From the NCBI RefSeq assembly GCF_030686865.1, contig NZ_JAQYUS010000001.1, positions 124,001 through 188,000 on the forward strand: 64,000 nucleotides of DNA. The letters are read 5' to 3'. Below are positions 46,936 to 56,991 of this stretch, one piece after another. The notes beneath the pieces were generated by a model. The model was given only the letters and a program-made list of their open reading frames with translations, had not been told where the DNA came from and searched no databases. This DNA comes from Kaistella sp. SH40-3. GTDB taxonomy: Bacteria > Bacteroidota > Bacteroidia > Flavobacteriales > Weeksellaceae. Every line of letters starts with the position of its first letter. Position 1 is the first letter of the stretch. Position numbers and translations under genes: made by a program.

Positions 46936-48782
46936 TGAACGAAACTTCAACAGCACAAACTGCCTTAATATTTTTAGGTGCCGCCATTATCATGGTTCCA
47001 CTCGTCAGAAAACTGGGGTTAAGTTCTGTGATTGGATTTATTCTGGGCGGAATTATCATTGGTCCTTTTGGATTAAAATTGACCGGAAATGATACTCACG
47101 ATATTATGCAGGCCACTGAGTTTGGCGTAATCATGTTGCTTTTCTTGGTTGGTTTAGAAATAGAACCACGCAAATTCTGGAAAATTCGAAAGAAAATAAT
47201 CGGCATGGGTTTAGGACAAATGGCGATTACCGTTTCTCTATTATTTCTTATCTTTTATCTGGCAGATTGGCGAACGGATCAAGCGTTGGTTGCCGCTTTA
47301 TGCTTCGGCTTATCATCTACGGCAATTGTTTTACAAACCTTAAAAGAAAAAAATATTTTTCGTACGGAGGTTGGTGAGGCATCATTTTCTATTCTGCTTT
47401 TTCAGGATATTGCAGTGATTCCTATTCTTGCACTTTTACCCATTATTGCGAAAAAATCAGATAAAGATGAAAATCAATTATTGCTGCAATACCTCCCAGA
47501 TTGGTTGCAGCCATTTTCTATTATATTAGGTGTTCTTGCTTTGATTATTTTGGGACGTTACATTTTCGTTCCTTTTCTCCGTTACGTTTCTCGTTCTGGC
47601 ATGAACGAATTACTCACCGCTTCTTCTTTATTTTTGGTAATCGGCGTTTCTGAATTGATGCATGCAGTTGGATTAAGCCCGGCATTGGGAGCATTTATCG
47701 CCGGAGTAATGTTAGCAACAAGTGAATTCCGACATGAATTAGAAAGTCAAATTGATCCCTTCAAAGGACTTCTCTTAGCGGTATTTTTTGTGAGCGTAGG
47801 TTCTACGATTAATTTCACGGTCATTATGGGTGACCCCATGTTTATTTTCACCACGACCGTTGTGGTTTTAATTGTCAAGTTTCTGGTATTGGTTGGAGTT
47901 CTGAAATTCTTTAAATTAAAATTATATCAGAATTTCCTCGTCGCATTTGGACTTTCACAAATTGGGGAATTTGCTTTTGTCTTGATTAACTATTCTACAA
48001 AACTCTATTTGTTTGATCCTAAACTCAATGCTCAACTCATGGCAATTACAGCGATAACCATGTGTGTTACGCCTATACTTTTATTGCTGAATGAAAAATT
48101 TATTGAACCCCGAATTCATAAAATTAAAAATGAAGAACCAGAACTAGAACTGGAAGGTAACATCAAACAGCAAAGAATTATTATTGTTGGTTTTGGACAT
48201 TTCGGAAGTACCGTTGGAAGATTATTAAGAGTGAATGGAATTGGCGCCACTGTTCTAGACAACGATCCAGAGCGAATTAATTTACTTCGTTCCAAAGGAT
48301 TCAAAGTATATTATGGAGATGCTTCTAAACCGGGAATCCTTCGTTCGGCGGGTGCAGAAAATGCAGACCTGCTGATTCTATGCTTAGACAGTCCAGAGAA
48401 AAATAAGTTTATTATGGAATATGCGCGGGAACATTTTCCACAATTAAAAATATTTGTACGAGCCAAAAACCGTCTTGATGCTTATGATTTCATTAACAAT
48501 GGCGTCGAAAACATTTACCGCGAAACGTTGGGAACCGCAGTGAATATGGCCGTTGACATTTTACGAGCAACAGGAATGAGAGCGTACGCTGCAAGAAGAT
48601 TAGGACAAAGATTTATGGTCATCGATAAAGCAATGACTCGAAAATTAGCAAAAGAGCAGTTAAATGACAAAGTAACTTTTACGATGACTCAATATCTGGA
48701 TCGCGAGGCAGAACTTCTCGCAGAAGACAGCCACTCATTTGATGAATCGCAGTGGAATGAATATGAGGAATATCAGAATTAA
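46935..48782 (+). CDS. KefB/KefC-type K+/H+ antiporter (CPA2) with RCK domain
   Basis: A 615-residue membrane protein: about 12 hydrophobic segments (residues 8-385), then a RCK_N NAD-binding domain (about 400-520: IIIVGFGHFGSTVGRLLRVNG, VLDNDPERINLLRSKGF, YGDASKPGILRSAGAENADLL) and a C-terminal extension. CPA2 motifs are FLLFLVGLE-like (here LLFLVGLEIEPRKFW), FGLSSTAIVLQTL and LSPALGAFIAGVMLA. Such systems export K+ in exchange for H+, usually gated by glutathione adducts. Bacteroidota mostly lack glutathione, so gating may use another thiol or nucleotide. Coupled to the KefF-like gene. Confidence 0.9.
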   Translation: MNETSTAQTALIFLGAAIIMVPLVRKLGLSSVIGFILGGIIIGPFGLKLTGNDTHDIMQATEFGVIMLLFLVGLEIEPRKFWKIRKKIIGMGLGQMAITVSLLFLIFYLADWRTDQALVAALCFGLSSTAIVLQTLKEKNIFRTEVGEASFSILLFQDIAVIPILALLPIIAKKSDKDENQLLLQYLPDWLQPFSIILGVLALIILGRYIFVPFLRYVSRSGMNELLTASSLFLVIGVSELMHAVGLSPALGAFIAGVMLATSEFRHELESQIDPFKGLLLAVFFVSVGSTINFTVIMGDPMFIFTTTVVVLIVKFLVLVGVLKFFKLKLYQNFLVAFGLSQIGEFAFVLINYSTKLYLFDPKLNAQLMAITAITMCVTPILLLLNEKFIEPRIHKIKNEEPELELEGNIKQQRIIIVGFGHFGSTVGRLLRVNGIGATVLDNDPERINLLRSKGFKVYYGDASKPGILRSAGAENADLLILCLDSPEKNKFIMEYAREHFPQLKIFVRAKNRLDAYDFINNGVENIYRETLGTAVNMAVDILRATGMRAYAARRLGQRFMVIDKAMTRKLAKEQLNDKVTFTMTQYLDREAELLAEDSHSFDESQWNEYEEYQN

Positions 48783-48790
48783 ACAGAATA

Positions 48791-49198
48791 TTAATCTAAA
48801 CTCAGAATTGCCAACCGGTAACCATTCATTCCGAAACCGCTTAAAATCCCATCGGCATTTGCAGCAGTAACGGATTTTTGACGAAACTCTTCTCTCTTGT
48901 AAATATTACTGATGTGAATTTCGATTTTCGGTTGAGAAATATTTTTCAGACAATCTGCAATCGCATAAGAATAATGGGTAAAAGCACCAGGATTAATGAT
49001 CAATGATTCAAAATCATTTTCCTGTAAACGGTTGATAATCTCACCTTCTATATTTGACTGGAAATAAATAATTTCGTGTTGAGGGAATTCTTTTCTTAAG
49101 TCTTCGAGATATTGATCCATCGAAATGGTTCCGTAGATTTCGGGTTCTCGAGTTCCGAGTAAATTAAGGTTTGGACCGTTTAATATTAAAATTTTCAT
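48791..49198 (-). CDS. aroQ: 3-dehydroquinate dehydratase, type II
   Basis: A 135-residue enzyme of the shikimate pathway. Signatures are ILNGPNLNLLGTREPEIYG (with catalytic Tyr in EIYG), FQSNIEGEIINRL, INPGAFTHYSYAIADCL (catalytic substrate loop), EIHISNIYKREEFR (catalytic His) and GFGMNGYRLA. The dodecameric type II enzymes have this size. It is converging on the kefC gene (8 bp apart) and is isolated from other aro genes. Confidence 0.96.
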   Translation of the reverse strand: MKILILNGPNLNLLGTREPEIYGTISMDQYLEDLRKEFPQHEIIYFQSNIEGEIINRLQENDFESLIINPGAFTHYSYAIADCLKNISQPKIEIHISNIYKREEFRQKSVTAANADGILSGFGMNGYRLAILSLD

Positions 49199-49340
49199 CT
49201 AGAAATTTTTACAAAGATATCGATTTAGTTAAAATAAAAATTTTTAGGCTTAAAAATTGTTAATGAACTTGTTGAAAAACGAAAATCTTGTTATTTCTTT
49301 GAAATTAGATTGTAAATGAACTAGATCTTTAAGAAAAATG

Positions 49341-49348
49341 TATTTTTG
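49341..49348 (+). promoter_or_regulatory. Putative -7 element of the tamB-tamL operon
   Basis: TATTTTTG 28 bp upstream of the GTG start; no TTG at a fitting distance. Confidence 0.4.
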
Positions 49349-49376
49349 TGATAACCTCAATTTCTAATTTATCCCT

Positions 49377-52300
49377 GTGAATATTTATAAAAAGATTTTA
49401 AAATATACTGGAATCTTCATCGCATCATTATTGGTGCTGGTGATTGTTTTGGTTTTAAGTTTACAATTACCTTCCGTTCAAAATTTTGCCAAAGGAAAAC
49501 TGGTGAATTATCTGGAGAAAAAAATCAAAACCAAAGTTAGTTTAGACCGCGTTTACATTGGTTTCCCAAACAGTTTGGTGATGGAGAATTTGTATTTGCA
49601 AGGTCAAAAAGTGGACACTCTTCTCTTCGCCAGAAAATTAGATGTCGGTTTAAATATTCCAAAACTTTTAAATAATACGGCTGATATTACTTCGATTGAT
49701 TTAGAAGGCGTAAAAGCAAATGTGGTTCGCAACGAAAACGGCACTTTTAATTTCGATTATATCATCGATGCTTTTGCGACTAAAGATGAAGAAGAAACGC
49801 CTTCGAAACCTTTTATTATTTCTTTGGATAAAATTAAATTAAAAGATATTGGAATTTCATTCATCGATGATCAATCCCGAAATGACATTAATCTGTATTT
49901 TAAATCTTTTGATACCAGAGTAAAAACTTTTGATTTAGAAAAAAATAATTACGCGGTCAATGACATCAATATGGATGGACTTCGTTTAAAACTAAAACAG
50001 GATTTAGTAGAAGAAGTTGCGGGGAAAGTTGGAGAAAAAGTAGATTCTCTTCAAAAACAAAGTCCTTTAAAATTAGGTTTAAATAAAATTAATCTGACCA
50101 ATTTCAATATTGATTACGGCAATGATAATACCAAGACTTTTGCGAAAGTTATTTTTAAAGAATTAAGCACCAAAATAAATCAACTCGATCTAGAAAACAG
50201 CAATTTCGGAATTGAAAACGTTTATTTAAAAGGCGCAGATATCAATGCAAAATTATTTCTGCCAACCCAAAATGCCAATCCAAAAAATGACGAAAACACT
50301 TCGACTTCAACTCCGGAAAAATCTTTAGCGCTCTTACTGAATAAATTAGTTTTAGATGAGGTAAAAGTGGTTTACGACAACACCGCAATTGCTCCGACCA
50401 GAAGCGGAATGGATTTCAATCATCTGAATTTTTCTAAAATGAATTTGGAACTTTCCGATTTCAAAATGAAAGACGGAACTTTTGCCGGAAATGTAAAATC
50501 AGCAGAAATCAAAGAAAGTCGTGGGTTGGATATTCAGAAATTCAAAACCGATTTCGTGTTTGAAGACAAACAAGCATATTTGAAAGATTTATATTTACAA
50601 ACTTCAAAAACGATTTTGCGTGATGAAGTTGTTTTGAATTACAATTCGATCGAACAACTTTCAGCAAATCCTGGTGCGGTGAAAATTTCGGCTAATATTC
50701 AAAAATCTAAAGTTGGTTTTTCAGATATATTAATGCTCGTTCCAACTTTAAGAAACACAGTTCCATTTAATAAATATCCGAATGCAATCTTAAATGTTGA
50801 CGCAAGAGTAAAAGGAACAGTCAACGATTTATTGATTCAAAACCTGCAACTTTCAGGAATTGATCAATTAAAAGTTCAGGCTTCAGGAACGATTAAAAAT
50901 GCGATGGATCCTAATAATTTATATTATGATTTAAAAGTTGCTGAATTATCTTCTTCTGCAAAAACCATTTATAATTTAGTTCCAAAAAATACGATTCCCA
51001 ACAACATTACACTTCCTTCTCATTTCAAAATTGCCGGAACAGCCAAAGGAACAACTCAGATTGTCAACACGAATTTGGTACTGACATCCACTTTAGGAAA
51101 TGCCGGAATTCGAGCCTCGGTTGATATGAAACGCAAAGATCAGGAACGATATGATGTTCAGGCGAACTTGCAAAATCTACAAATCGGAAAGATTATTCAG
51201 AATAAAGATCTAGGTTCAATCACTGGACAGATTGCAGTGAAAGGACAGAGTTTCGATCCAAATAAAGCAAACGCTAACATTTCCGGAAACATCAAATCGG
51301 TCGCTTATAATGGTTACACTTACCAAAATATGGCGCTAACCGGAAAAGTAAATCATGGTGCTTACATGATGAATCTGGATTCGAAAGACCCCAATGCAAA
51401 TCTGAAATTACTGGCTGCAGGAAACTTCACCGATAAAAATCCATCCATTAAAGTAAATGGAACTATTCGAAAATTAGATTTACACAAACTCGGTTTCTAC
51501 GATGATCAAATGATTTTGGCCGGAGATTTAGATGGCGATTTCACGAGTTTAAATCGGGATGCTCCAAATGGTTATTTAACTTTAAAAAACTTTGCGATTT
51601 CTGATACGAAAGATATTTTCCCGTTACAGGAAGTGTTCTTAAATGCTGTTTCAACGGCGAATCAGAATCAAATTACGCTTCAATCCCAAATCGCAGATAT
51701 CGATTTAACGGGGAAATATAAGTTGACTCAAATTTTAGGTTCGCTTCAAAATACGATTAATCAATATTATCAATTTCAAAAGCCGGGAACGAAAGTTGAA
51801 AAGATTGATCCAAATCAGTTTTTCACTATAAATGCTAAAATTAAAGATGATAATTTATTAAGGAAATTTGTTCCGGAATTAATAGAATTTGAACCGATTA
51901 CTTTGGTTGGAAATTACGATGCCGATTCTAAAAAGTTAGAAGTGAACGGACAAATTCCGCAAGTAACTTATGGCGCGAATAAAATAAGCGGCGGCGTTTT
52001 AACAATCAACAATTCAAATGACGCTTTGGTTTACGATGTGAAACTGGCAGAATTTAAAAATGAAAGTATTGCTTTAATGAAAGTCAATTTGAATGGCGAT
52101 ATTAAAGATAACCTCATCACTTACAACGCTTCTACCAAAGACGAGAAAGATGTCACTAAATTTTTAGTTGCAGGAAATATTGAGAAGATGGGCGACCTCA
52201 CGAAGATCAGTTTGAATCCTGATGGTTTAACTTTGAATTACGACAACTGGCAAGTTTCCTCTGATAACTTTATACAGTTAAGCAGCAAAGGAATCTTGGC

Positions 52301-54380
52301 CAACAATTTTGCGATTTCAAATAACGGCAGCGAAATAAGTGTTCAATCAGAAACCAATGTTCCGAATAGTCCTTTGAATATTGGCATTAAAAATTTCAAG
52401 ATTGAAACCATTACCGAACTTATTAAAAAAGATTCGCTTTTGGCAAAAGGAAATATTAATGGAACGGCGCAACTTCGTGATTTGAAAAACAACATGACTT
52501 TCACATCGGATATTGATGTGACAGATTTGTATGTTTACGGAAGTCCTGCGGGGAATTTAGAAATCAAAGCAAACAATCAATCTGCGGATTTAATTCGTGC
52601 AGACATCGCTCTTTCTGGTTTTGATAATGACGTGAAATTAGCAGGAACTTTCAATACGAAATCCAGCGATTTGGATATGAACCTCAACATGAACCAACTT
52701 CAAATGAAAACGGTTCAGGGATTCTCGATGAACGCGATTGAAGATGCGGAAGGTTATCTTTCCGGGAATTTAAAAATTAGTGGAAAAACAGATGCGCCAA
52801 ATATTCTGGGTGGAGTTAAATTTAATGAAGTTGGTTTAGGTCTAACCCAATTGGGAAGCCGTTTTAAAAATATTAATGATGAAATAAAATTCACCAATCG
52901 CGGAATTGATTTCGATAATTTTAAAATTAAAGATGAAACCGGAAATGCAATTACAGTTGACGGAGCAGTCTTGACCAAAAATTACAAAGATTTTGCCTTT
53001 AACCTTGATGTGAAGGGAAGAAACTTTAAAGTAGTCGATTCTGAAAAAGACAACGACAAAATAATGTACGGCGTTCTTGCAATCAATGCCGATTTAAAAA
53101 TCCGCGGAGATCTCGATTTACCACAGGTTGACGGAAGTTTAAAAGTAACTGATAAAACAGATTTCACTTTCGTTTTACCGCAATCTTCGCCCTCTTTGCA
53201 GGATCGTGAAGGCATTGTAGAATTCATCGACCAAGATCAGATTGCTTTGCAGCAAACCATTAAAGCAGATTCCTTGACCAACCAAAGTAAAATTAAAGGA
53301 ATGGATGTGAACGTGAATATTGAAGTGGTAAAAGACGCAAAAATTTCTTTAATTATTGATCAGGCAAATGGTGATTTTGTAAAACTTCAGGGAGAAGCAC
53401 AATTGACGGGCGGAATTGACCCTTCCGGAAAAACGACGTTAGTTGGTGTTTATCAGGTGGAACAGGGAGCGTATGAAATGTCGGTGAGTTTACTGAAAAG
53501 AAAATTCGAGATCGAAAAAGGAAGTACAATAACCTGGACGGGCGAACCAACGACCGCGACTCTGGATATTACCGCAGTTTATAAAACCGATGCGGCGCCA
53601 CTCGATTTATTGCAGCAACAATTGAATACGGCCTCAGCGAGCGAACTGAATCAGTACAAACAAAGAATTCCGTTCAACACTTTACTGATTATGAAAGGTG
53701 AATTGTTGAAACCGGTCATTACGTTCGACATTACTACTTCGAAAGAAAATAATTCGGTTTCCTCGGAAGTCATCGATAATACAACGGCAAAACTGGCAGA
53801 GTTGCGACGTGAGGAATCTGAAATGAATAAACAGGTTTTCGCTTTACTCCTTTTAAACAGATTCGTGGGTGAAAATCCTTTTCAAAGTGAAACCGGTTTA
53901 TCGGCTTCAACTTTAGCGAAACAAAGTGTGAGTCGTATTTTATCAGATCAATTAAACAATCTGGCAGCAGATTTAATCGGCGGAGTTGACTTGAATTTCG
54001 ATTTAGAATCTACAGAAGATTATTCCAGTGGAAATAAAAATGAAAGAACTGATTTGAACGTTGGCTTGACCAAAAGATTATTTGATGACCGCCTGAAAGT
54101 GACCGTTGGAAACAACTTCGCGCTGGAAGGTGACGCCCGACAAAATGAACAAATGACCAATATCGCCGGCGATATTACATTGGATTACAGTCTTTCTAAA
54201 AACGGAAGATATATGTTGCGTGCTTACCGTAAAAACGATTATCAGGTGGCGTTGCAAGGACAGATTATAGAAACCGGTCTTGGATTTATCATCACTTTGG
54301 ATTATGATAAATTCCGGGAGATCTTTGAAAATTCTAAGAAAAACAGAGCATACAGAAAACAAAATACGTCTTCAAAATAA
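49377..54380 (+). CDS. tamB: TamB-like translocation and assembly module protein
   Basis: A 1667-residue AsmA/TamB-family protein. The GTG start gives an N-terminal membrane anchor (IYKKILKYTGIFIASLLVLVIVLVL). Then come AsmA-like VNYLEKKIKTKVSLDRVYIG and a long repetitive beta structure (β-taco bridge). The C-terminal TamB domain (about 1250-1667) shows GEAQLTGGIDPSGKTTLVG and ends with outer-membrane-like strands. TamB spans the periplasm as a lipid-transfer or OMP-assembly bridge. The stop overlaps the start of the partner outer-membrane gene (TAATG). Rich in Lys/Asn/Asp, as in other Bacteroidota members. Confidence 0.92.
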   Translation: MNIYKKILKYTGIFIASLLVLVIVLVLSLQLPSVQNFAKGKLVNYLEKKIKTKVSLDRVYIGFPNSLVMENLYLQGQKVDTLLFARKLDVGLNIPKLLNNTADITSIDLEGVKANVVRNENGTFNFDYIIDAFATKDEEETPSKPFIISLDKIKLKDIGISFIDDQSRNDINLYFKSFDTRVKTFDLEKNNYAVNDINMDGLRLKLKQDLVEEVAGKVGEKVDSLQKQSPLKLGLNKINLTNFNIDYGNDNTKTFAKVIFKELSTKINQLDLENSNFGIENVYLKGADINAKLFLPTQNANPKNDENTSTSTPEKSLALLLNKLVLDEVKVVYDNTAIAPTRSGMDFNHLNFSKMNLELSDFKMKDGTFAGNVKSAEIKESRGLDIQKFKTDFVFEDKQAYLKDLYLQTSKTILRDEVVLNYNSIEQLSANPGAVKISANIQKSKVGFSDILMLVPTLRNTVPFNKYPNAILNVDARVKGTVNDLLIQNLQLSGIDQLKVQASGTIKNAMDPNNLYYDLKVAELSSSAKTIYNLVPKNTIPNNITLPSHFKIAGTAKGTTQIVNTNLVLTSTLGNAGIRASVDMKRKDQERYDVQANLQNLQIGKIIQNKDLGSITGQIAVKGQSFDPNKANANISGNIKSVAYNGYTYQNMALTGKVNHGAYMMNLDSKDPNANLKLLAAGNFTDKNPSIKVNGTIRKLDLHKLGFYDDQMILAGDLDGDFTSLNRDAPNGYLTLKNFAISDTKDIFPLQEVFLNAVSTANQNQITLQSQIADIDLTGKYKLTQILGSLQNTINQYYQFQKPGTKVEKIDPNQFFTINAKIKDDNLLRKFVPELIEFEPITLVGNYDADSKKLEVNGQIPQVTYGANKISGGVLTINNSNDALVYDVKLAEFKNESIALMKVNLNGDIKDNLITYNASTKDEKDVTKFLVAGNIEKMGDLTKISLNPDGLTLNYDNWQVSSDNFIQLSSKGILANNFAISNNGSEISVQSETNVPNSPLNIGIKNFKIETITELIKKDSLLAKGNINGTAQLRDLKNNMTFTSDIDVTDLYVYGSPAGNLEIKANNQSADLIRADIALSGFDNDVKLAGTFNTKSSDLDMNLNMNQLQMKTVQGFSMNAIEDAEGYLSGNLKISGKTDAPNILGGVKFNEVGLGLTQLGSRFKNINDEIKFTNRGIDFDNFKIKDETGNAITVDGAVLTKNYKDFAFNLDVKGRNFKVVDSEKDNDKIMYGVLAINADLKIRGDLDLPQVDGSLKVTDKTDFTFVLPQSSPSLQDREGIVEFIDQDQIALQQTIKADSLTNQSKIKGMDVNVNIEVVKDAKISLIIDQANGDFVKLQGEAQLTGGIDPSGKTTLVGVYQVEQGAYEMSVSLLKRKFEIEKGSTITWTGEPTTATLDITAVYKTDAAPLDLLQQQLNTASASELNQYKQRIPFNTLLIMKGELLKPVITFDITTSKENNSVSSEVIDNTTAKLAELRREESEMNKQVFALLLLNRFVGENPFQSETGLSASTLAKQSVSRILSDQLNNLAADLIGGVDLNFDLESTEDYSSGNKNERTDLNVGLTKRLFDDRLKVTVGNNFALEGDARQNEQMTNIAGDITLDYSLSKNGRYMLRAYRKNDYQVALQGQIIETGLGFIITLDYDKFREIFENSKKNRAYRKQNTSSK

Positions 54381-56737
54381 TGATCAAATTGAAAACATCC
54401 TATTCTAAAATATTTGCAACATTATCTTTTGCATTCTTAATTTCGTCTTGTAGTAATACTAAATTTCTGCAGGAAGGCCAGATGTTATATACCGGCGCAA
54501 AAATTAACATTAAAAATGATACGCTTTCAAAAAAGGAAAAGTCTAATTTAAAAGAAGCGCTTCAAGATCAACTGCGTCCAAAACCGAATTCTTCTTTTTT
54601 AGGTTTAAGACCGAAACTGTATATTTATAACATTACAAAAGAACCAAAAAAGCAAAAAGGAATTGGATATTGGCTCAAATATAAAGTGGGTGAAAAACCG
54701 GTTTTGTTAGGAGATGTCGATCGGGAATTCAATAAAAAAATCATTGTTAATTATTCGGAGAACAAAGGTTTCTTTAATGCGAAGTCTTCTTCGGACACCA
54801 TTTCTAAAAATAAAAAAGCCCAGGTTATTTATACTTTGAAACCTGGCGCGAGATATTTAATCAGTCAGGTTAATGTCCCGGAAGATTCTACGGTGATCAA
54901 TAGAGAAATTCAAACCATCAAAGACAAGACTTTTTTGAAAGTTGGAAATCCGTTTGATTTAGATGTTATTAAAGCAGAACGCGAAAGAATCGATGAACAT
55001 TTAAAAAACCGTGGTTTCTATTATTTCAGTCCTGATAATATAATAGTTCAGGCGGACAGTACTGTTACTAAAAAACCGGAAGTTGAACTTTTCGTGAAGT
55101 TGAAAAACAATACGCCGGCGATTTCAAAAGAGCCTTTTACGATTGATAAAACAATTGTGTTTGCTGATTACAACATCAGAGATTTGAAACTGGGGAAATA
55201 CGGAATTCCTTACAATACAGATTCGGTAGAAATTTACAACAACATTCACATCATCGATCCTGAAAATAAGTTTAAACCGAAAATTTTCGATCGTACGCTT
55301 TACTTTGATAAAGGAGATTTATATAATCGAAAAGACCACAATCTTTCATTGAACCGATTAATCAGTTTAGGCGTTTTTAAATTTGTAAAAAATGAATTTA
55401 TTATTTCAGATTCACTTAATCATAAATTTGATGCGTATTATCTTTTAACGCCGAGACCTTTTCAATCCTTGCGTTTAGAAACTTTAGGAAAAACCAATTC
55501 TGCGAATTATACTGGTGGAGAAGTTAACTTGAACTGGACTCACCGTAATTTCTTCCGTGGCGCAGAACAGTTAAAAGGCGCAATTTATGGTGCCGCAGAT
55601 GTTCAGGTCGGTGGTCCAAAAGATGCGAATAATATCATCAGAGTCGGGGCAAATGCGCAACTTTCGATTCCAAGAATTGTGGCGCCCTTTAGATTTCATT
55701 CTTCAAGTGCGTATGTGCCGAGAACCAACATTAATCTCGGTTATGAGTATTTGAGCAGAACTCAATTGTACACACTTCATAATTTCAATACTTCTTTTGG
55801 ATATGTCTGGAAAGAGAACGAAAGGAAAGAGCACGATTTAAAAGTAATTGAGGTCACTTTGGTTAAACCGAAAAATGTTACTGATAAATATTTAGAACAA
55901 ATCAATGGACATTATGATCCTGATCCTGAGAAGAACATTAAGGCGAACCCATCTCTGCAGAGAGTTATTGATAAACAGTTAATTTTCGGTCCGACCTATA
56001 ATTATACTTATACCAATACGATGCTTCCGAAAAAGAATACGTTCTATTATAAAGGAAGTTTAGATTTAGCAGGAACAATTACCGGTTTAGTAAGTGGCGC
56101 AGATGCAAAAGCAGGAAAACAAAAAGAATTATTCAATATTCCATTCAGTCAATACGCGAAGATGGAACATGATTTCCGCTACTACAGAAAAGTCAATGAG
56201 AAAAGCACCATCGCGACAAGATTCATTGCAGGAATTGGATATCCATATGGAAATTCAACGACGATGCCGTATGTGAAGCAATTCTTCGTCGGAGGAAGCA
56301 ATAGTATCCGTGCTTTTCGGGCGAGAACTTTAGGACCGGGAAGTTATGATCCACGAACTGAGGAAGCCTCTTTCTTTTTTGATCAGTCGGGAGATATTAA
56401 ATTAGAAATGAATGCCGAATACCGCGCGAATATTTATAAATTTTTAAATGTGGCCGTTTTTGCAGATGCAGGAAATGTGTGGCTCATTAATGAAGATGAC
56501 AATAAACCAGGCGGAAAGTTTTCAAAAGACTTTGCAAAAGAAATCGCAGTGGGAGCCGGAGTTGGTCTAAGACTTGATTTTTCAATTCTGATTCTTCGTT
56601 TAGATCTAGCCATGCCGCTCAGAGTTCCTTACTACGAAGAAGGCAATCGCTGGACTTTTGATAAAATTGATTTCGGAAGTGGCGCGTGGAGAAAAGATAA
56701 TTTGATTTTGAATATTGCGATTGGTTATCCTTTCTAA
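54380..56737 (+). CDS. tamL: TamL, BamA/TamA-family outer-membrane lipoprotein
   Basis: A 785-residue Omp85-superfamily protein. It begins with a lipoprotein signal (FAFLISSCSNTKFLQEG, Cys about 24), unlike proteobacterial TamA. POTRA-like segments occupy about 40-330. The C-terminal 16-stranded barrel has the Omp85 signature FVGGSNSIRAFRARTLGPGSY and ends with a strand ending in YPF (terminal Phe). Lipidated TamA relatives named TamL are known in Bacteroidota. The gene is translationally coupled to tamB, supporting a TamB-TamL complex. Confidence 0.93.
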   Translation: MIKLKTSYSKIFATLSFAFLISSCSNTKFLQEGQMLYTGAKINIKNDTLSKKEKSNLKEALQDQLRPKPNSSFLGLRPKLYIYNITKEPKKQKGIGYWLKYKVGEKPVLLGDVDREFNKKIIVNYSENKGFFNAKSSSDTISKNKKAQVIYTLKPGARYLISQVNVPEDSTVINREIQTIKDKTFLKVGNPFDLDVIKAERERIDEHLKNRGFYYFSPDNIIVQADSTVTKKPEVELFVKLKNNTPAISKEPFTIDKTIVFADYNIRDLKLGKYGIPYNTDSVEIYNNIHIIDPENKFKPKIFDRTLYFDKGDLYNRKDHNLSLNRLISLGVFKFVKNEFIISDSLNHKFDAYYLLTPRPFQSLRLETLGKTNSANYTGGEVNLNWTHRNFFRGAEQLKGAIYGAADVQVGGPKDANNIIRVGANAQLSIPRIVAPFRFHSSSAYVPRTNINLGYEYLSRTQLYTLHNFNTSFGYVWKENERKEHDLKVIEVTLVKPKNVTDKYLEQINGHYDPDPEKNIKANPSLQRVIDKQLIFGPTYNYTYTNTMLPKKNTFYYKGSLDLAGTITGLVSGADAKAGKQKELFNIPFSQYAKMEHDFRYYRKVNEKSTIATRFIAGIGYPYGNSTTMPYVKQFFVGGSNSIRAFRARTLGPGSYDPRTEEASFFFDQSGDIKLEMNAEYRANIYKFLNVAVFADAGNVWLINEDDNKPGGKFSKDFAKEIAVGAGVGLRLDFSILILRLDLAMPLRVPYYEEGNRWTFDKIDFGSGAWRKDNLILNIAIGYPF

Positions 56738-56765
56738 TGATTTAAACTGAAAAATTTTGAACCAA

Positions 56766-56895
56766 AAAAGTCACAAAAGTTCGATTGTTACAAAGTTTAA
56801 AATCATATTTTATAAAGAAAAAAAACTTTATAGATCAGTACATTTTCAGTTTTATAAACTGCTATAATTAATTAAACTGATCTTTTGTGACTTTT
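56766..56895. repeat. Small inverted-repeat element between tamL and yihY-like gene
   Basis: Perfect 14-bp inverted repeats (AAAAGTCACAAAAG at 56766-56779, its complement at 56882-56895) enclose 102 bp of AT-rich DNA that has smaller palindromes. It is MITE-like in layout. No ORF inside, no target duplication identified. Confidence 0.5.
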
Positions 56896-56991
56896 GCTTC
56901 TGCTTTTTATTCCTTTTGAGGAATCAGCGAATCTTTGATTTGTGGTTAAAAGAATTAGTGTTTATTTAATTGATTTCTTAATATTTACGGA

